The translations under genes and the position numbers were made by a program. Source: Cricetomys ansorgei (taxonomy: Eukaryota > Chordata > Mammalia > Rodentia > Nesomyidae). From it: 64,000 bases of DNA. Shown one piece after another: positions 11,691-22,572 of the stretch; position 1 is the first letter of the stretch, and each line of letters starts with the position of its first letter. The stretch spans positions 930,001 to 994,000 of the forward strand of contig JAMJFZ010001262.1 of NCBI GenBank assembly GCA_026225945.1, read 5' to 3'. The notes below the pieces were generated by a model that worked only from the letters and a program-made list of their open reading frames with translations, made no database searches and was not told where the DNA came from.

Positions 11691-14600
11691 ACAAAACTCT
11701 ATTTCATATGGTCTGTGAAATCCCATTATCTCCAATTAAAAAAAAATACTAATAAATACAAAATATAATTGAAATTAGTGTTCAGCCACCATTTCAATAC
11801 ATTCTACCACTCGGGAAAAAAATATATCCTGTGAATGGAAAAACTAAGAAAGCAATGGCAGGGTGGGGTCTACAAAAGGGAAAAGTACAGTCATCAATGG
11901 CTATACAGCCTATTCTGTGGGCTGGGGGAGAGAGCAGTGGGATAAGAAGAGAAGCTGTCTACCAGTATTGCTCAGAATTCACACACAGCCAGGAGCAAAT
12001 GAAGGACACCTTGTTCTGTGACCACCCTTACATCAAATTTCTTCCTTCTCACTATTCTCCAAGGTTCCTGTGTTTACTCCAAACACACACATGAACAAGT
12101 ACAAGTTGTGTATATGAAACGTTCTTAATGACACAGTAGGGACAATGTATCACCCTATCACTTCTCACCAATGCAGTTTATTCAGCAGTGGTGAAATACA
12201 GGACACAGCATAACCTTTCTGACTCTTCTCCCTTTCTTGTTTCTCTCTTCATGAAAAAGGCAACTAGCAACTTTGTGTATTCAGTGTTTGTTGACAATCT
12301 CGGATGTTACAAAGATCCTCTTTATAACACTAAAAATAAATATCACAAATACAAATACAAAGAGCTCATCGTTTTAGATAAGCCTGAGAAAATACAAATC
12401 CTATTTAGAGCACTGAATTACTAGTTTTTATTTGATTGTGGGACACACATCTTTCTTGCTCATTTTGCATTCTCCCTTCCCTCATCCTATTAAGAAGTTA
12501 AAAGTAGTATCTAGTTTGATTCCCAGCACCAACAGCCAACCAACCAACAGGAGAAATTATATCTGGGTTGTTGAGTCAGTAATCACTACCCTTTTCCTAG
12601 CTATGATTACTGTTTCCCCTCTTCACCACATTCTACCCCATAAACTCCAAGAGTGCTACAGCTAGAACAAAGCAAAAGAGAAAAAAAAGATGGAAACTGG
12701 CATTCTGCCATCAGCTATTCAGTTTATTATACTAAGTGTGAGTGGACAAAAAAGTAAAATGCGCCTAAGCACCACCACCACCACCACATTAAAGAATCAT
12801 GTGTTCATTCATTCAGCAAGTACCCAATTAAAAACAGAAATGCTTGTAGTAGATTTATTCTGGAGCCTCCAGAAGGCAGTCTCTTGCTACAGATGTCCCC
12901 TCTTAACTGGCCACAACACACACACAACACTTTTAATTTATCATCCATTCAATAACATCCCCTGCTATTAACCTTTAAAAAGTTGAAATTTTCTTTTCTC
13001 GTCAAAATACACACCTAAAAATAAAACTAAACTGTAGCTGAGTTTAACTGCGTTAGTTCTGGCCTGGGAGCAGCTGCCCTAGATGAGCACAGGTATTGCA
13101 TGTCTCCTCTGTCAAAGTGCATTCCTATGGGTCTCCACTATTTCATCTGAGCTAAAGGCATAACTTTACAATTAATTTCAAGAATTATTGTGGTCAGTTA
13201 GTATACCATATTACCTAAACAAGCTCCACTATAATTTTACTTTGGACCAATTTTATTTTTCAATGAAGGAGTCCTTAAAAGTCTACAAAATCAAACTAAG
13301 CAAATTTTTTCCCATTTTAGGAGAGTAAATGAAGAAAAATTATCCAGCCAATACTAGCTTTCACAGATGAGCATATACAGTGGGTTAAAATTTTAAGATG
13401 AAAGGGTTACTAAAAACAACACAGCACAGATTTCATACCTATTACATTCTGTATTCAGAAGCACTCTCTACCAAGAGCTCTCTCAGAAGATCCTTATAAA
13501 CTGTAGGGACAGAGGCCGGTTCAGGAGCAACACAGCTGAACATCTTCTCCCTCTTTGGAGAAAGAAATCAGGTTTTTCTGTCTTACCTACTGCTAGACAC
13601 CTGGAACCTTGGCCCTATGAAAATCTCTAAGACCTTTAATATTAAGGCTATTGTACTGCATAAATCCATGAAGCATTTCTTTTTCTTATTTTTTTAAACC
13701 TAAGCTATTTTTAAAAGATCAAATAAAATATTTTTTAAAATAGAATGACTGATGAACAAGGGATTGAAAACTGTAATGAATGCTAAATGACATTATAAGT
13801 TATTAGATCCTGGGCAAGATAGTGTTGTTAGATAATGAGCTTTTTACACTTGAAATTATTCTTTTACAGATTCTTCTAAATAAATTTAAAAAGTCAAATA
13901 ATATGGCTTTTAATAAAATGGAGGAAAGGGCCATTTTGTTTTAATATATTTATATTAATTAAACAACTTATGCTTGCAAAGTATTGAACTGATGCATAAA
14001 TCACACTCATTACTTAAGTAAGAATATCACAACTGCCTAATATAACTATGCACCTATTAAAATCATAACCAACAAGGCAAGCTCCAGTAAGCCATGCAGA
14101 AAGTCATTCTCACAGCAGCTGGTTCTAAGCTTTATAATTATAACAACGTGTTCTTTTCTTTCAAATAACTATAAGAGCTTAAGTAAATAAATTCATGAAA
14201 ATATTTTAGAGTAGTTTTTCATGGAATGAGTTTTAGTCAGAAAAAAATTCACTCATTCCTAATTTCTTTTTCAGAAATACTCATCCATTAAGTACATCCT
14301 CAATTTACCAATAAAGAATCCACGCTACCACAGAAGGCTACATAATTATTGCTGTTGTCTCTTTAAGAACACTCCTAGGACAAGACTCTAACACTACAGC
14401 TGATGCTTGAACTGCTCAGGGCTTACACTCCTACCTCTACTGTTCCTTCACCATCATTTTACTGGCAGAATAGCCACAAGGCTGAAGATTGTTTGGCAGC
14501 TCAACAAATAAAATGATTGAAATCAGGTGGCTAGCCACAAATAAGAAGTTAGAAGGGTCAAAAAATAAATAAACACAAACCTTCCTAGTTATTTTTTTAT

Positions 14601-15815
14601 TTTCAATCTCCAGAAAGTTACATATCCATTTGTAACCAAAGTTGTAAGCAGGGGTTTTTCACCTAATATACTAATAAGTCAATATAATCTTGTTGCCCAT
14701 TAGATCATGTCCTCCTGCAACTAGTGCACATTTTGCCATGAAGGATCAGCTAGTTTTTATTTTGGCTTAACGGTATTTTTCCTTACCACCAAATAATATT
14801 CCACATTATTTTCCTAAATTTTTAATCTATGAACAACAAAGATACCCTTGAAAATCAGCCCTAGAAAAGATAAATCAATATGGCTTAAATACAATTATCA
14901 ACATTAAGTATAAATTGATAAGAATACCAAAAGGCAACCATCAACTGTTTGCCTAAGAACTTCAATTTAAAACCTTTTGGATACATATTATATACACATA
15001 ATCCTGACAAATAGAAGTGAACACAGAATTTACTTATCAAAATAGGGAACTTTAGTCTCATTTTTTTTACAGCAGATAAAAATATTGTAATTCTGCTTGT
15101 AAGACAAAATCGTAATTTTCATGAAATATCCCCTTACAGGAATAATCACACAAATGACAGATAAAATAATTGCTTTAAAAATACTTCTGAGTCATTTTGT
15201 CCTTACCTACAGGCATAAAGCATTACTGCATGCAGTGACTGTTCCACTGCCTAGCAGAGACTTGAAGAAACATATCTCTTTTTCAGAATGTGACTAATTT
15301 GTGGGTTTGCAATTCCTAAGCTATGTACAAATGGCACTCCCTTTGTACATTAAAAAAAATAGTACTTATTACAAGGAAAAAAATCAACTAGATTTTTAGT
15401 TTTTTAGATTTTTAGAATTTAAGCTACATATAACAATAACCTTGGAAATTCTATGTAGCAGCAACCTCAAAACATAAGAACAAAAATCTTATAGTGCTTT
15501 CTTTAAAAAGGTAAGATTTTCTTGGTTAAATTAATTTTTTAAGCTTTCAGCAGCTGTCACACATAAACCAGCGGTCTGCTGTGTTATGATGTGCATGCTG
15601 CAGCTGATTAGGCTGACAGTTTTTCGTTTAAAAAAAAAATCAATTACCCTTCGTAAAGCAGACCAGCTTGCCCAAGTACACATCTTCAATACAGCACAAT
15701 GCCAGCATGCAGTACAATACATTATTAGCAAACTTGACAAGAAAAAAAAAAATGTCCTGTTTGTTTCTTAGCAATGCTACACCATTAATTGTTCATGCAA
15801 GAGATGTAGCTGTAC
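11690..15815. other. SINE-free, single-copy-looking intron
   Basis: About 4.1 kb next to the SRPK2 start exon without a recognised young repeat. Only a short (ACC)n at 12770-12787 stands out. Sequence looks unique; no further exon is supported. Confidence 0.55.
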
Positions 15816-15853
15816 CTTTCTGAAGAGGACGACTTCTCAGAGTTAACTGACAT
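15816..15853 (-). CDS. Srpk2: SRPK2 first coding exon, coding part (partial CDS)
   Basis: SRPK2 is a serine/arginine-protein kinase that phosphorylates RS domains of splicing factors, shuttling between cytoplasm and nucleus. Read on the minus strand, the ATG at 15853-15851 is followed by 11 more codons and two bases of a split Arg codon, giving MSVNSEKSSSSE(R). This matches my memory of the main SRPK2 isoform, which continues with PEPQQKAPLV and a polyproline run; a proline-rich next exon is not found in the rest of the window. The kinase domain is therefore outside. The exon ends in phase 2 at a donor reading AAAG/GTACAG. The start context is weak, with C at -3 and T at +4. In the same frame the 5' part of the exon is also open. 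The family match is recalled, not searched; paralogue SRPK1 begins differently. Confidence 0.85.
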
Positions 15854-15879
15854 CAGCAGCTCAATCTTCTGCTTGATTT
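15816..15879 (-). other. Srpk2: SRPK2 exon carrying 5' UTR end and start codon
   Basis: A 64-nt exon: 26 nt of 5' UTR, then 38 nt of coding sequence. The acceptor on the minus strand is a pyrimidine tract ending TTTTTCCAG, with AG at 15881-15880. The donor GT is at 15815-15814. Only one reading frame is open across the exon, the one containing the SRPK2 N terminus; the 8-9 codons before the ATG (EIKQKIELL) have no stop, so an in-frame upstream ATG in another exon would extend the protein. Confidence 0.8.
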
Positions 15880-17170
15880 CTGGAAAAATCAGAAAATATT
15901 CACAACCAAGATTGCCTGCCCTTGCTTACAAGCCTTATATCAACAGATTTTTCTTCTCTAATCCCTTTTGTTCAGAATGAGGCCACAAAATTCACAGTAC
16001 TTCTGTTAGGACTCGGATTCAATGGTGCTATAAAGGGAAAAGGCTCCAGAGGCATCAGGCCTTGCTAAACTATGCACATGACTGTTTATGAAAGCAGGAA
16101 GTACCATTTCTTTTAAGCAGAGGGGTGTCTTTCTTTTTTAAGGTAGAACTTCCCCAGGCTCTATCAAAAGGTTTCAAATTGAACAAATTACAATACAAAC
16201 AAGAAATGCAAACATCTGATCTCAATATACAAAATAATCTGAGAAGCCTAACTTATAAGGTTTCAGTCTGCAATGAACAGATATGCAACCCCTGGCTGCT
16301 TCTATTTGATTAGTCCTAAAAAAATATGGCTCAGTGAATCATTTTTGTCACTTAAGAATGAAATATTAAACCAAAGCCCCAATTCAATGATTAAAATATG
16401 CTTAATCTTTGTTATTTTTTCATTGTTTTTAATTAAAGATACATTTAATATCTAGTCCCTAACGCCTTTAAAAAGAGGCTTCTTTTACACCTTAGTTTTC
16501 CCCTCCTCCTTAGCAGTGCACAAGTGAACAGCAACACCCAGGTACCGAGCAGAGCTGATATCCTTGTCCTTTTAGGAAAGAACCGGCAATGATAGCTACA
16601 TCGGAAATTTAAGTACAAGTTCAATTTAATTAAAAGATGGTTGTTGGAACCGAGTTAAACAGGAGAAGGAAGACTGAAAAGAATAGAGCAAGGCACAGAA
16701 AAAAATTTATAGCACACTGCTGTTAAGCACACCAACAAATAGCCAAAGGCTCACAATTTCAAGTGAATAAAACGCAGTGTTATTACTTTATGCAAAAAGC
16801 TGTTTTTTCTATTCCTAAAAAGAATTTTCAACTGTATTTTTTAAATTACAGTATACTTCCATAATAAAAAGTTCACATACTAAAATAAAACTATCTTTGG
16901 AATGCTATAGGTTTCAGGATTTCAAAGCAGACCTAAATAATAGAGAAAGAAAGAGAGTTTCCTAGAGGTAAAACAATTGCTTTTAAATGCTGACTGCCCT
17001 AATAAAATTTAAATATGAGAAATGTAAAGAAAAAATAAAAACTGGTTGCATAAAATGCAACAGAGTAAAAATATTCTTTCCTAGTGTTGTTAAGGAATTT
17101 TTCTAATTTAATCATATATCTCATCCCATAGGCATTATAAAATTAGTTAAACTGGTATAACAATAAAACT
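15880..17170. other. SINE-free intron upstream of the start exon
   Basis: AT-rich sequence between the start exon and the MIR; no repeat or gene recognised. Confidence 0.55.
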
Positions 17171-17173
17171 TAC

Positions 17174-17335
17174 CTGGAGAATTCTGAGGTGGATTACAAA
17201 GCTCAGCCCAAAGGGCCACAGTGAAATTGTTCAGTAAGGGCACCCATTTCAAAAGGACTTGGAAACAGGCTTCTTTCAATAACCATGGAATCTTCAGGAA
17301 ATTTACTACATTCTCTAAAGCCTCTATCTCCTGAT
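17174..17335 (-). other. Candidate MIR-derived alternative 5' exon
   Basis: On the minus strand a MIR read in antisense gives a pyrimidine-rich stretch ending CCCCATTTTGTAG, then 162 nt, then a perfect donor CAG/GTAAGT with GT at 17173-17172. The segment is a multiple of three. One frame is open throughout and joins in phase to the SRPK2 start exon 1.3 kb downstream, but it has no in-frame ATG. Another frame has an ATG in CCATGG context that opens a 27-codon uORF. Splice sites and frame are seen; use as an exon is inference. MIRs often carry cryptic splice sites. Confidence 0.25.
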
Positions 17336-17480
17336 CTACAAAATGGGGTAAAAATATTTCTGTTTGACAGGCTATTGTGGAGAATTAATTAAATAATCCA
17401 TGCAAAGCCCAGGAAGTATTGTGCTGGGCCATGTGGCTATGCACTGCCTAGCAAAGCATAGTACTCCTCAATAAATATTT
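17225..17480 (+). mobile_element. MIR SINE, near full length
   Basis: Reads as MIR sense: a region like CTCCTGATCTACAAAATGGGG, then a diverged core, and a 3' end of GTACTCCTCAATAAATATTTA type. An ancient mammalian tRNA-derived SINE. Its antisense strand supplies most of the candidate exon at 17174-17335. Confidence 0.75.
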
Positions 17481-17988
17481 ACTGAAAAAGTTAATGAAGA
17501 AAAAGCCTGTCTACTTTCTTGGCATTTACAGTTTTAAATCCATTTTCTTCTTCCTCTTATCATCAACTTTAACATGTATCTAGTGTATGTTACTTTATCA
17601 ATATGTAAAAGTTAACTATACTCTGTGTATCTCAGGCTCCCTACATTTTTTGACCAGATCTTTTAAATGAAACTGTACTTGAACCACCTTCACTGTGATA
17701 ATATTTTGTTGTAAAAATATTTTTTTAATTCTTACTTTAGTATGTCTATATAAAAACTTCAAAAAAAAGTATTTTTTAAGACTGTGGAGCCAATAATCCT
17801 TTCACATTTTCTCCAAATCACTGGATTTGTTCCAGAATAACTGAAAGATTCAGGAATGGTTATAAACTCTGTTAGTGCCATACCTTGTGAGGCCCGATGT
17901 GATGTGCCTTCCCAACTCTATCACCTACTTATCCCAACCTAATCTGTTACCATCACTATGTCTGGATACCTATTTAAGAATTCCAAAA
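17480..17988. other. No recognised feature
   Basis: AT-rich intron. Confidence 0.5.
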
Positions 17989-17989
17989 A

Positions 17990-18176
17990 TGCCAGCAGGT
18001 GGTGGCTTTAATCTTTAATTCTAGCACTCAGGAGGCAGAGACAGGCGGATCTCTGTGAGTTCAAGACCATCCTGATCTACAGAGTTTCAGGTCAGCCAGA
18101 GTTACAACAGAAAAACCCTGTCTCGAAAAATCAAATAAACAAACAAACAAACAAACAAATAAATAAATAAATAAAG
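17990..18176 (+). mobile_element. B1 SINE with (AAAC)n(AAAT)n tail
   Basis: GCAGGTGGTGGCTTTAATC head, CACTCAGGAGGCAGAGACAG, AACAGAAAAACCCTGTCTCG, then five AAAC and five AAAT units. Confidence 0.9.
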
Positions 18177-18189
18177 GCATTCCAAAATC

Positions 18190-18297
18190 AACCGGGCAGT
18201 GGTAATACAAGTGTTTTAATCCCACACTCAGGAGGCAGAGGCAAGGATTTGCCTTTCCAGGATAGCCAGGGTTACACAGAAAAACCCTGTGTCAAAA

Positions 18298-18298
<1 letters not shown>
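18190..18298 (+). mobile_element. B1 SINE with internal deletion
   Basis: CCGGGCAGTGGTAATACAAG head and CAGGGTTACACAGAAAAACC end are present, but the middle 'gttcgaggccagcctggtctac' block is missing. Confidence 0.8.

Positions 18299-18299
<1 letters not shown>

Positions 18300-18350
<51 letters not shown>
18300..18350. repeat. (CA)25
   Basis: Uninterrupted CA dinucleotide tract directly downstream of a B1; probably grown from its tail. Confidence 0.97.
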
Positions 18351-18351
<1 letters not shown>

Positions 18352-18473
18352 CTGAAAACTAAAATTAAAAAAAAAGACTTCAGAAGCCATTTCACAGATT
18401 TCCACTCCACAATACCTGCCACAAATCCTGAAGGACTTGTAGGAGGCAAGGGGGAGAAGCGGGTGTTTACATT

Positions 18474-18535
18474 TGAGATAGGTCTCCCCATGTAGCCCAG
18501 GCTGGTCTTGAACTCTGGCAGTTCTATGCAGTTTC
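18474..18535 (-). mobile_element. B1 fragment
   Basis: TTTGAGATAGGTCTCCCCAT and AGCCCAGGCTGGTCTTGAAC are antisense B1. Confidence 0.65.
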
Positions 18536-18539
18536 ATAA

Positions 18540-19060
18540 ACCCCTATCTAAGGACACTGGCACATCCCTTAATCTGTGGTCTTGAATATCCCTATCAACT
18601 GAGTTACCCTCTGACAACCCACATTTAGAACACATACAACTAGTAAGTCCCCCAATTAGTCAACTGTTTTACAATTACATGATCACTCCCAAAGTAGAAT
18701 CTAAAATTTTAAACTTTTTACAATTAAACACCTCCATTTTAATACCTCTTCACTCTAGTGTTGAAAGGTCTCCCCACATCGATTATCATTTGTCTTTTAA
18801 TCATCACTTTCTTTATGAATACTTTACAATAGTGTCCCTCTTGTATCTTTCTACAATTTTATCTATAAATTGGCTTAGAAATCCAATCTGCTTTTACAAG
18901 TCACCTTCTAAAACACTCTGCACCACCCTACCTCCACAATTTCAAAAATACTTTCTTCACCACAACTCCCTGGTTCTCCTAGAAAGGCAGCCTTACAATC
19001 TTGCAAATACCTATTACTTCAACCATCCAGTCTCCATTTGTATTTTTGTAACAATGACTT
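18540..19060. other. No recognised feature; pyrimidine-rich
   Basis: Low-G sequence on the plus strand, which leaves a 138-codon stretch open (18679-19095) without any recognisable domain. Might be an older LINE remnant. Confidence 0.4.
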
Positions 19061-19064
19061 TTTT

Positions 19065-19245
19065 TTTAAGTTCATCAACAGATAAAGGCACTTGACATTA
19101 AAGCTGACTACTTGAGTTCAATCCAAAGGATCCACAGTGTAGAATAAAAAACCAATTCCAGGAAGCTGTCCTCTAACTTCCAAATATGTACCATGGCCAT
19201 GAATGTAAAATGGATAAATAAAAATATAACTGTAAAAATTAAACA
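19065..19245 (+). mobile_element. B3-type SINE
   Basis: GATAAAGGCACTTGACATTA, ACTTGAGTTCAATCCAAAGG, AAGCTGTCCTCTAACTTCC and an AATAAAAATATAA tail. Confidence 0.7.
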
Positions 19246-19789
19246 ATAAGTCCATCAACCTGATTGTTTTCCATCAAGTTTTATCTGCATCCCCTGTGTT
19301 ATTTATCTACCACAAAGCTACACTCCAAATACTCAGCAGAATTCCAACCCACTCCTAACATCTCTGTCGTTAGCTCGTCCTTTGGCATGGCCCATGACCC
19401 CATTTCTATTCACACTGTACAACCTCTTCTTTACCTTACAGAGAAAATAAATATTTTAGTTTCTACACAAAATTAAAAGAGGATATAAGTTTCATTGTCT
19501 CAATCTCCAAAGCAGTGGGGTCTACAGGTACTCATAAGCCTAGACATTGATTATTCTTTAAATGCTTTTGTTTTGTAATTCACTGGAACTCTAAATACTT
19601 CATGGGATGGGTTATCTTCCACACAATTCTTACATATCGGTGATATCTACAGAATCTTCATTTACAAAACATGTCTCTATCCTAGTTCTCAACAACTATA
19701 AGAGCACTAATGATAAATGTACTGAATTGCCAGTCTGGTATTCTTCTGTGCAACCCAAATTTATATATCCTCTAATCTCCCCTGATAGT

Positions 19790-20400
19790 TTCCACTATAT
19801 AGTCACTGAATGTGCACAATACCTAAAACAGAACTCATCAACTACTCAACCTCAAGTCTACTGTATTTTAAGCCTAAAGTATGCCATTTACCACTAAGCT
19901 ATACCACAGCCCACATGCCCTTTATAGTCTAATTCCATGAACGACAGCACCACCGCTCTTCCAAGCCACAAATCTTTGAGGATTCCCATATGTATCCCAC
20001 TGTCTCATTTGGAATATAATTCCCACATTCTCCCTTTTATAACTGCTGTCCCCTGGAAGTACTAAGCTCTGTTCTATGTGGTACCCAAACTTGTCATGCT
20101 TAGTCCCAACACAACTACTTTCTTATACAGTTTCCTTTCCCTGGAACACCACAAGACAGTTCATCTCTTTCACCCACATAAATCACTTTTTAAATTTGGG
20201 CCACAAATGTTTCCTCCCTGCAAACTTACCTTACAAGACAGAATTCAGTTCACCTCCTCTGTGTCTCTATATACTACATATACTTGCAAACAATTACTAA
20301 AAGGTATAATTTTCCATTTGACTTCCCATGAAACTAAAGTTACCTTAAGGATAAGGACCTGATTTTTTTCTTAAAATTCATGCAGAGCCAGTCATATTAT
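19790..20400 (+). mobile_element. L2 (CR1-like) LINE 3' fragment
   Basis: Colinear with L2: CTAAAACAGAACTCATCA, then a CTTTGAGGATTCCCATATGT block matching 'cttggagtcatcc', then TTTCCCTGGAACACC, then CCACAAATGTTTCCTCC, then CATGAAACTAAAG. An ancient mammalian element; strongly diverged. Confidence 0.55.
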
Positions 20401-20627
20401 ATTAAACTTACCCAATGACACTTGTATAATTATCTTAGTTCTAGTCAGTCTACTGCACACATAGCTAAACCACATCAATTTATAATGAGAAAATCGAAGG
20501 CAAAAAGAGGGTTCAAACTGATCACATTCTTCACTTTCTCCAAAAGATCTTTTGGTACCTAAGAATATTTTCCACAGACTCAAGCAGCCAAAAGTTGAAC
20601 ATTTGGTCTTTATTTTTTAAAATGTGG

Positions 20628-20826
20628 GGGGCAGGGGAGAGGGCTGAACGGTTAAGAGCACTGGCTGCTCTTCCGGAGGACCTGAGTTCAGTTCCCAGCA
20701 CCCACAAGGCAGTTCATTGTTGTTTCTGACTCCAGTCTGGTGATTTGGATACCCTCATACAGACATACAAGCAAGCGAAACACCAATGTACATAAAAAAT
20801 AAATAAATAAAAAATATTTTTTAAAA
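20628..20826 (+). mobile_element. B2 SINE
   Basis: GGTTAAGAGCACTGGCTGCTC, GAGGACCTGAGTTCAGTTCC, and an AATAAATAAATAAA tail. Well preserved. Confidence 0.93.

Positions 20827-20828
<2 letters not shown>

Positions 20829-20864
<36 letters not shown>
20829..20864. repeat. (GT)18
   Basis: GT dinucleotide tract between two oppositely oriented B2-type SINEs. Confidence 0.97.
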
Positions 20865-20865
<1 letters not shown>

Positions 20866-20866
<1 letters not shown>

Positions 20867-21012
20867 ATGCACATAAACACAAGTGCAGGTGCCCAAGGTG
20901 GTCAGAAGTGTCAGAACTCCCTGGCAACTATTGTGAGTTGCCTAACATGGTGCTAGGAACTGAACTCAGGTCCTCTGCAAGAGCAAGAATAGCCTTTTCA
21001 GCTCCTCAGCCT
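20866..21012 (-). mobile_element. B2-type SINE
   Basis: Antisense B2: GGTGCTAGGAACTGAACTCA and GGTCCTCTGCAAGAGCAAGA. Together with the plus-strand B2 it forms an inverted pair with a GT spacer. Confidence 0.75.
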
Positions 21013-21183
21013 TCTCTTAAATCAGCTTTTACAATGTAGGTTTATCATACCTTATATCAACTGAAATCATACTACCACTAGTTAGTTTTCTTGATTAAAA
21101 TAAGGTGGTCTGTGACACCATACTCTTCTTCTCATACTTCTCAGGTGTACACTACCTTACATACCAAACCAAAGAAACACACT

Positions 21184-21600
21184 GGGCTGTCAAGATGGCT
21201 TAGCACAGTGATTCTCAACCTGTGGGCTGTGATCCCTTTCATGGCAAACGACCCTTTCACAGGGTTGCCTAAGACCCTCGGCATATCAGATATTTACATT
21301 ATGATTCATAACAGTAGTAAAATTACAGTTACTAAGTGGCAACGAAAATAATTCTATGTTTGGGAGTCACCACAACATGACAACCTGTATTTAAAGGTCA
21401 CAGCATTAGGAAGGCTGAGAACCATTGGCTTAGTAGGTAAAAGTGCTTGCTATACAAGCCTGAGAACCAAAAGTGAATCTCTGGAACCCAGAATAAAGGT
21501 GGAAGAAGAGAAATAATTTCAGAAAGTTGTCCACTGACCTTCTTATACATGACACGGCATGTGTATCCCATCCTCAAAACTTACACATTATGCAACACAC
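21184..21600 (+). mobile_element. B3-type SINE split by a hAT element
   Basis: Head GGGCTGTCAAGATGGCTTAG at 21184-21203; body resumes at 21428 with GGCTTAGTAGGTAAAAGTGC, GAACCCAGAATAAAGGTGGA and AGAAAGTTGTCCACTGACCT. Confidence 0.85.
21206..21427 (-). mobile_element. URR1-type non-autonomous hAT DNA transposon
   Basis: 222 bp. Ends are inverted repeats CAGTGATTCTCAACC and GGCTGAGAACCATTG. Flanked by 8-bp duplications GCTTAGCA (21198-21205) and GCTTAGTA (21428-21435), the hAT hallmark. Interior matches my memory of rodent URR1 (TTATGATTCATAACAGTAG). No transposase. Confidence 0.9.
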
Positions 21601-21649
21601 ACAAACGAAGCTCAAAAATAAGAGGAAAAAAAACAAAGTAAAGTTTTCC

Positions 21650-21845
21650 TTGTTTTGTTTTGAGACAGGGTGTCTGAAAGACTGGGCTTAAACTGACTCC
21701 ATGGCTCCAAGAATGAACTTTAACTGAAGATTCCCTGCTGGACTGCAGGCATGTGACGCCACACACTTATGTATTGCTGGAGACAGAACCCAGGGTTTCC
21801 AGCAACCTAGGCAAGCACTCTACCAGCTTAGCTACATCCTCAACC
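21650..21845 (-). mobile_element. B4-type SINE (B1/ID fusion)
   Basis: Antisense: TTTTGAGACAGGGTGTCTGA (B1 side), then GGAGACAGAACCCAGGGTTT, GGCAAGCACTCTACCAGCTT, GCTACATCCTCAACC (ID side). Confidence 0.75.
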
Positions 21846-22339
21846 TCTTTATTTACTCTCTTGTATCCAGCTCACAGGCTTTCCACCATATACCATTTTA
21901 GGTACCATTTTAACTCATACCTTAAGACTTACTCAGACTGCTAGTAAAGATGAGTGATTTAACTCTTCAGTTAATGGCCTTCTGTCTCTAGTATTTCATT
22001 AACACACAGAGGTTCAAAGAATACAGCGTGAAGAACCCTGACCAGAAGCAGACCAAAAAAAAAAAAAAAAACGATAATGCAGTCCTCCTAGAAGAAAAGC
22101 CAGGCAGTCCAAATCTTCTGAGAATCCTAATAACAATGACAGCAGAAGAAACAGAGGAGACAGGGGTGTCATAAATATGAGCTACTCCTCTCAATTCCAT
22201 CATAAAGCTACATGAGACACTGAATTAGGCATATATTGCTTCCTAACTATAACAAAAACTTCCATTCACTTGACAAATTCATTACATAGCCACCGGTAAA
22301 CCTGATTTTACTTGAGGTATGTATAAGAAAAAAAAAACA

Positions 22340-22556
22340 AGATTTATTTTTCTTTTATGTATATGGATGGGTGTTTTGCCTGTACGTCTATGCACCCCAT
22401 TTATGCTTAGTATCCACAGAGGCAAGAAGAGGGACTAGGATCCTCTGGAACTGGCGTTTCAGACTGTTGTTAGCTGCATATGAATTCTGGGAACCAAATC
22501 CAGAACCTTTGGAAGAGTAAAATTCTCTTAACTACTGAGCTATCTCTCCAGCCCCA
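22340..22556 (-). mobile_element. B3/B2-type SINE, full length
   Basis: Antisense from TATGTATATGGATGGGTGTT through GGATCCTCTGGAACTGGCG to CTGAGCTATCTCTCCAGCCC. Confidence 0.9.
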
Positions 22557-22572
22557 TAAGAAAGATTTTTAA

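Larger units (their letters stand above)
1..15815 (-). other. Srpk2: SRPK2 intron following the start exon (partial)
   Basis: Everything on the 3' side of the start exon to the window edge. No sequence coding for the expected PEPQQKAPLV/polyproline stretch was seen on the minus strand here, so the intron is at least 15.8 kb. It holds SINEs, three CA/TG tracts, a MIR, an old L1 fragment and a composite old repeat block. Inference from the exon identification. Confidence 0.65.

Noticed and set aside
13442..13551. Minus-strand candidate terminal exon with acceptor, 36 open codons and stop, in phase with the 15.8-kb exon
   Set aside because: Its peptide does not match SRPK2, whose next residues should be PEPQQ and polyproline. 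Mini-exons with fitting phase are easy to find by chance in AT-rich DNA.
15640..15770. Block beside the SRPK2 exon open in several frames, with a T-rich acceptor on the minus strand
   Set aside because: No frame matches SRPK2, the donor is weak, and phases conflict. It may be conserved non-coding sequence but I cannot show it.
18679..19095. 138-codon open frame on the plus strand
   Set aside because: Composition-driven: plus-strand sequence is pyrimidine- and A-rich with few stops. No domain and no codon pattern of a real gene.
20408..20566. Minus-strand open stretch of ~52 codons with GGTAAGTTT donor
   Set aside because: Weak acceptor, peptide not recognised, and it borders an L2 remnant. 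Chance open frame is the simpler reading.
20628..20700. tRNA-like A and B boxes in B2, B3 and ID copies throughout
   Set aside because: These are SINE promoters derived from tRNAs, not functional tRNA genes.
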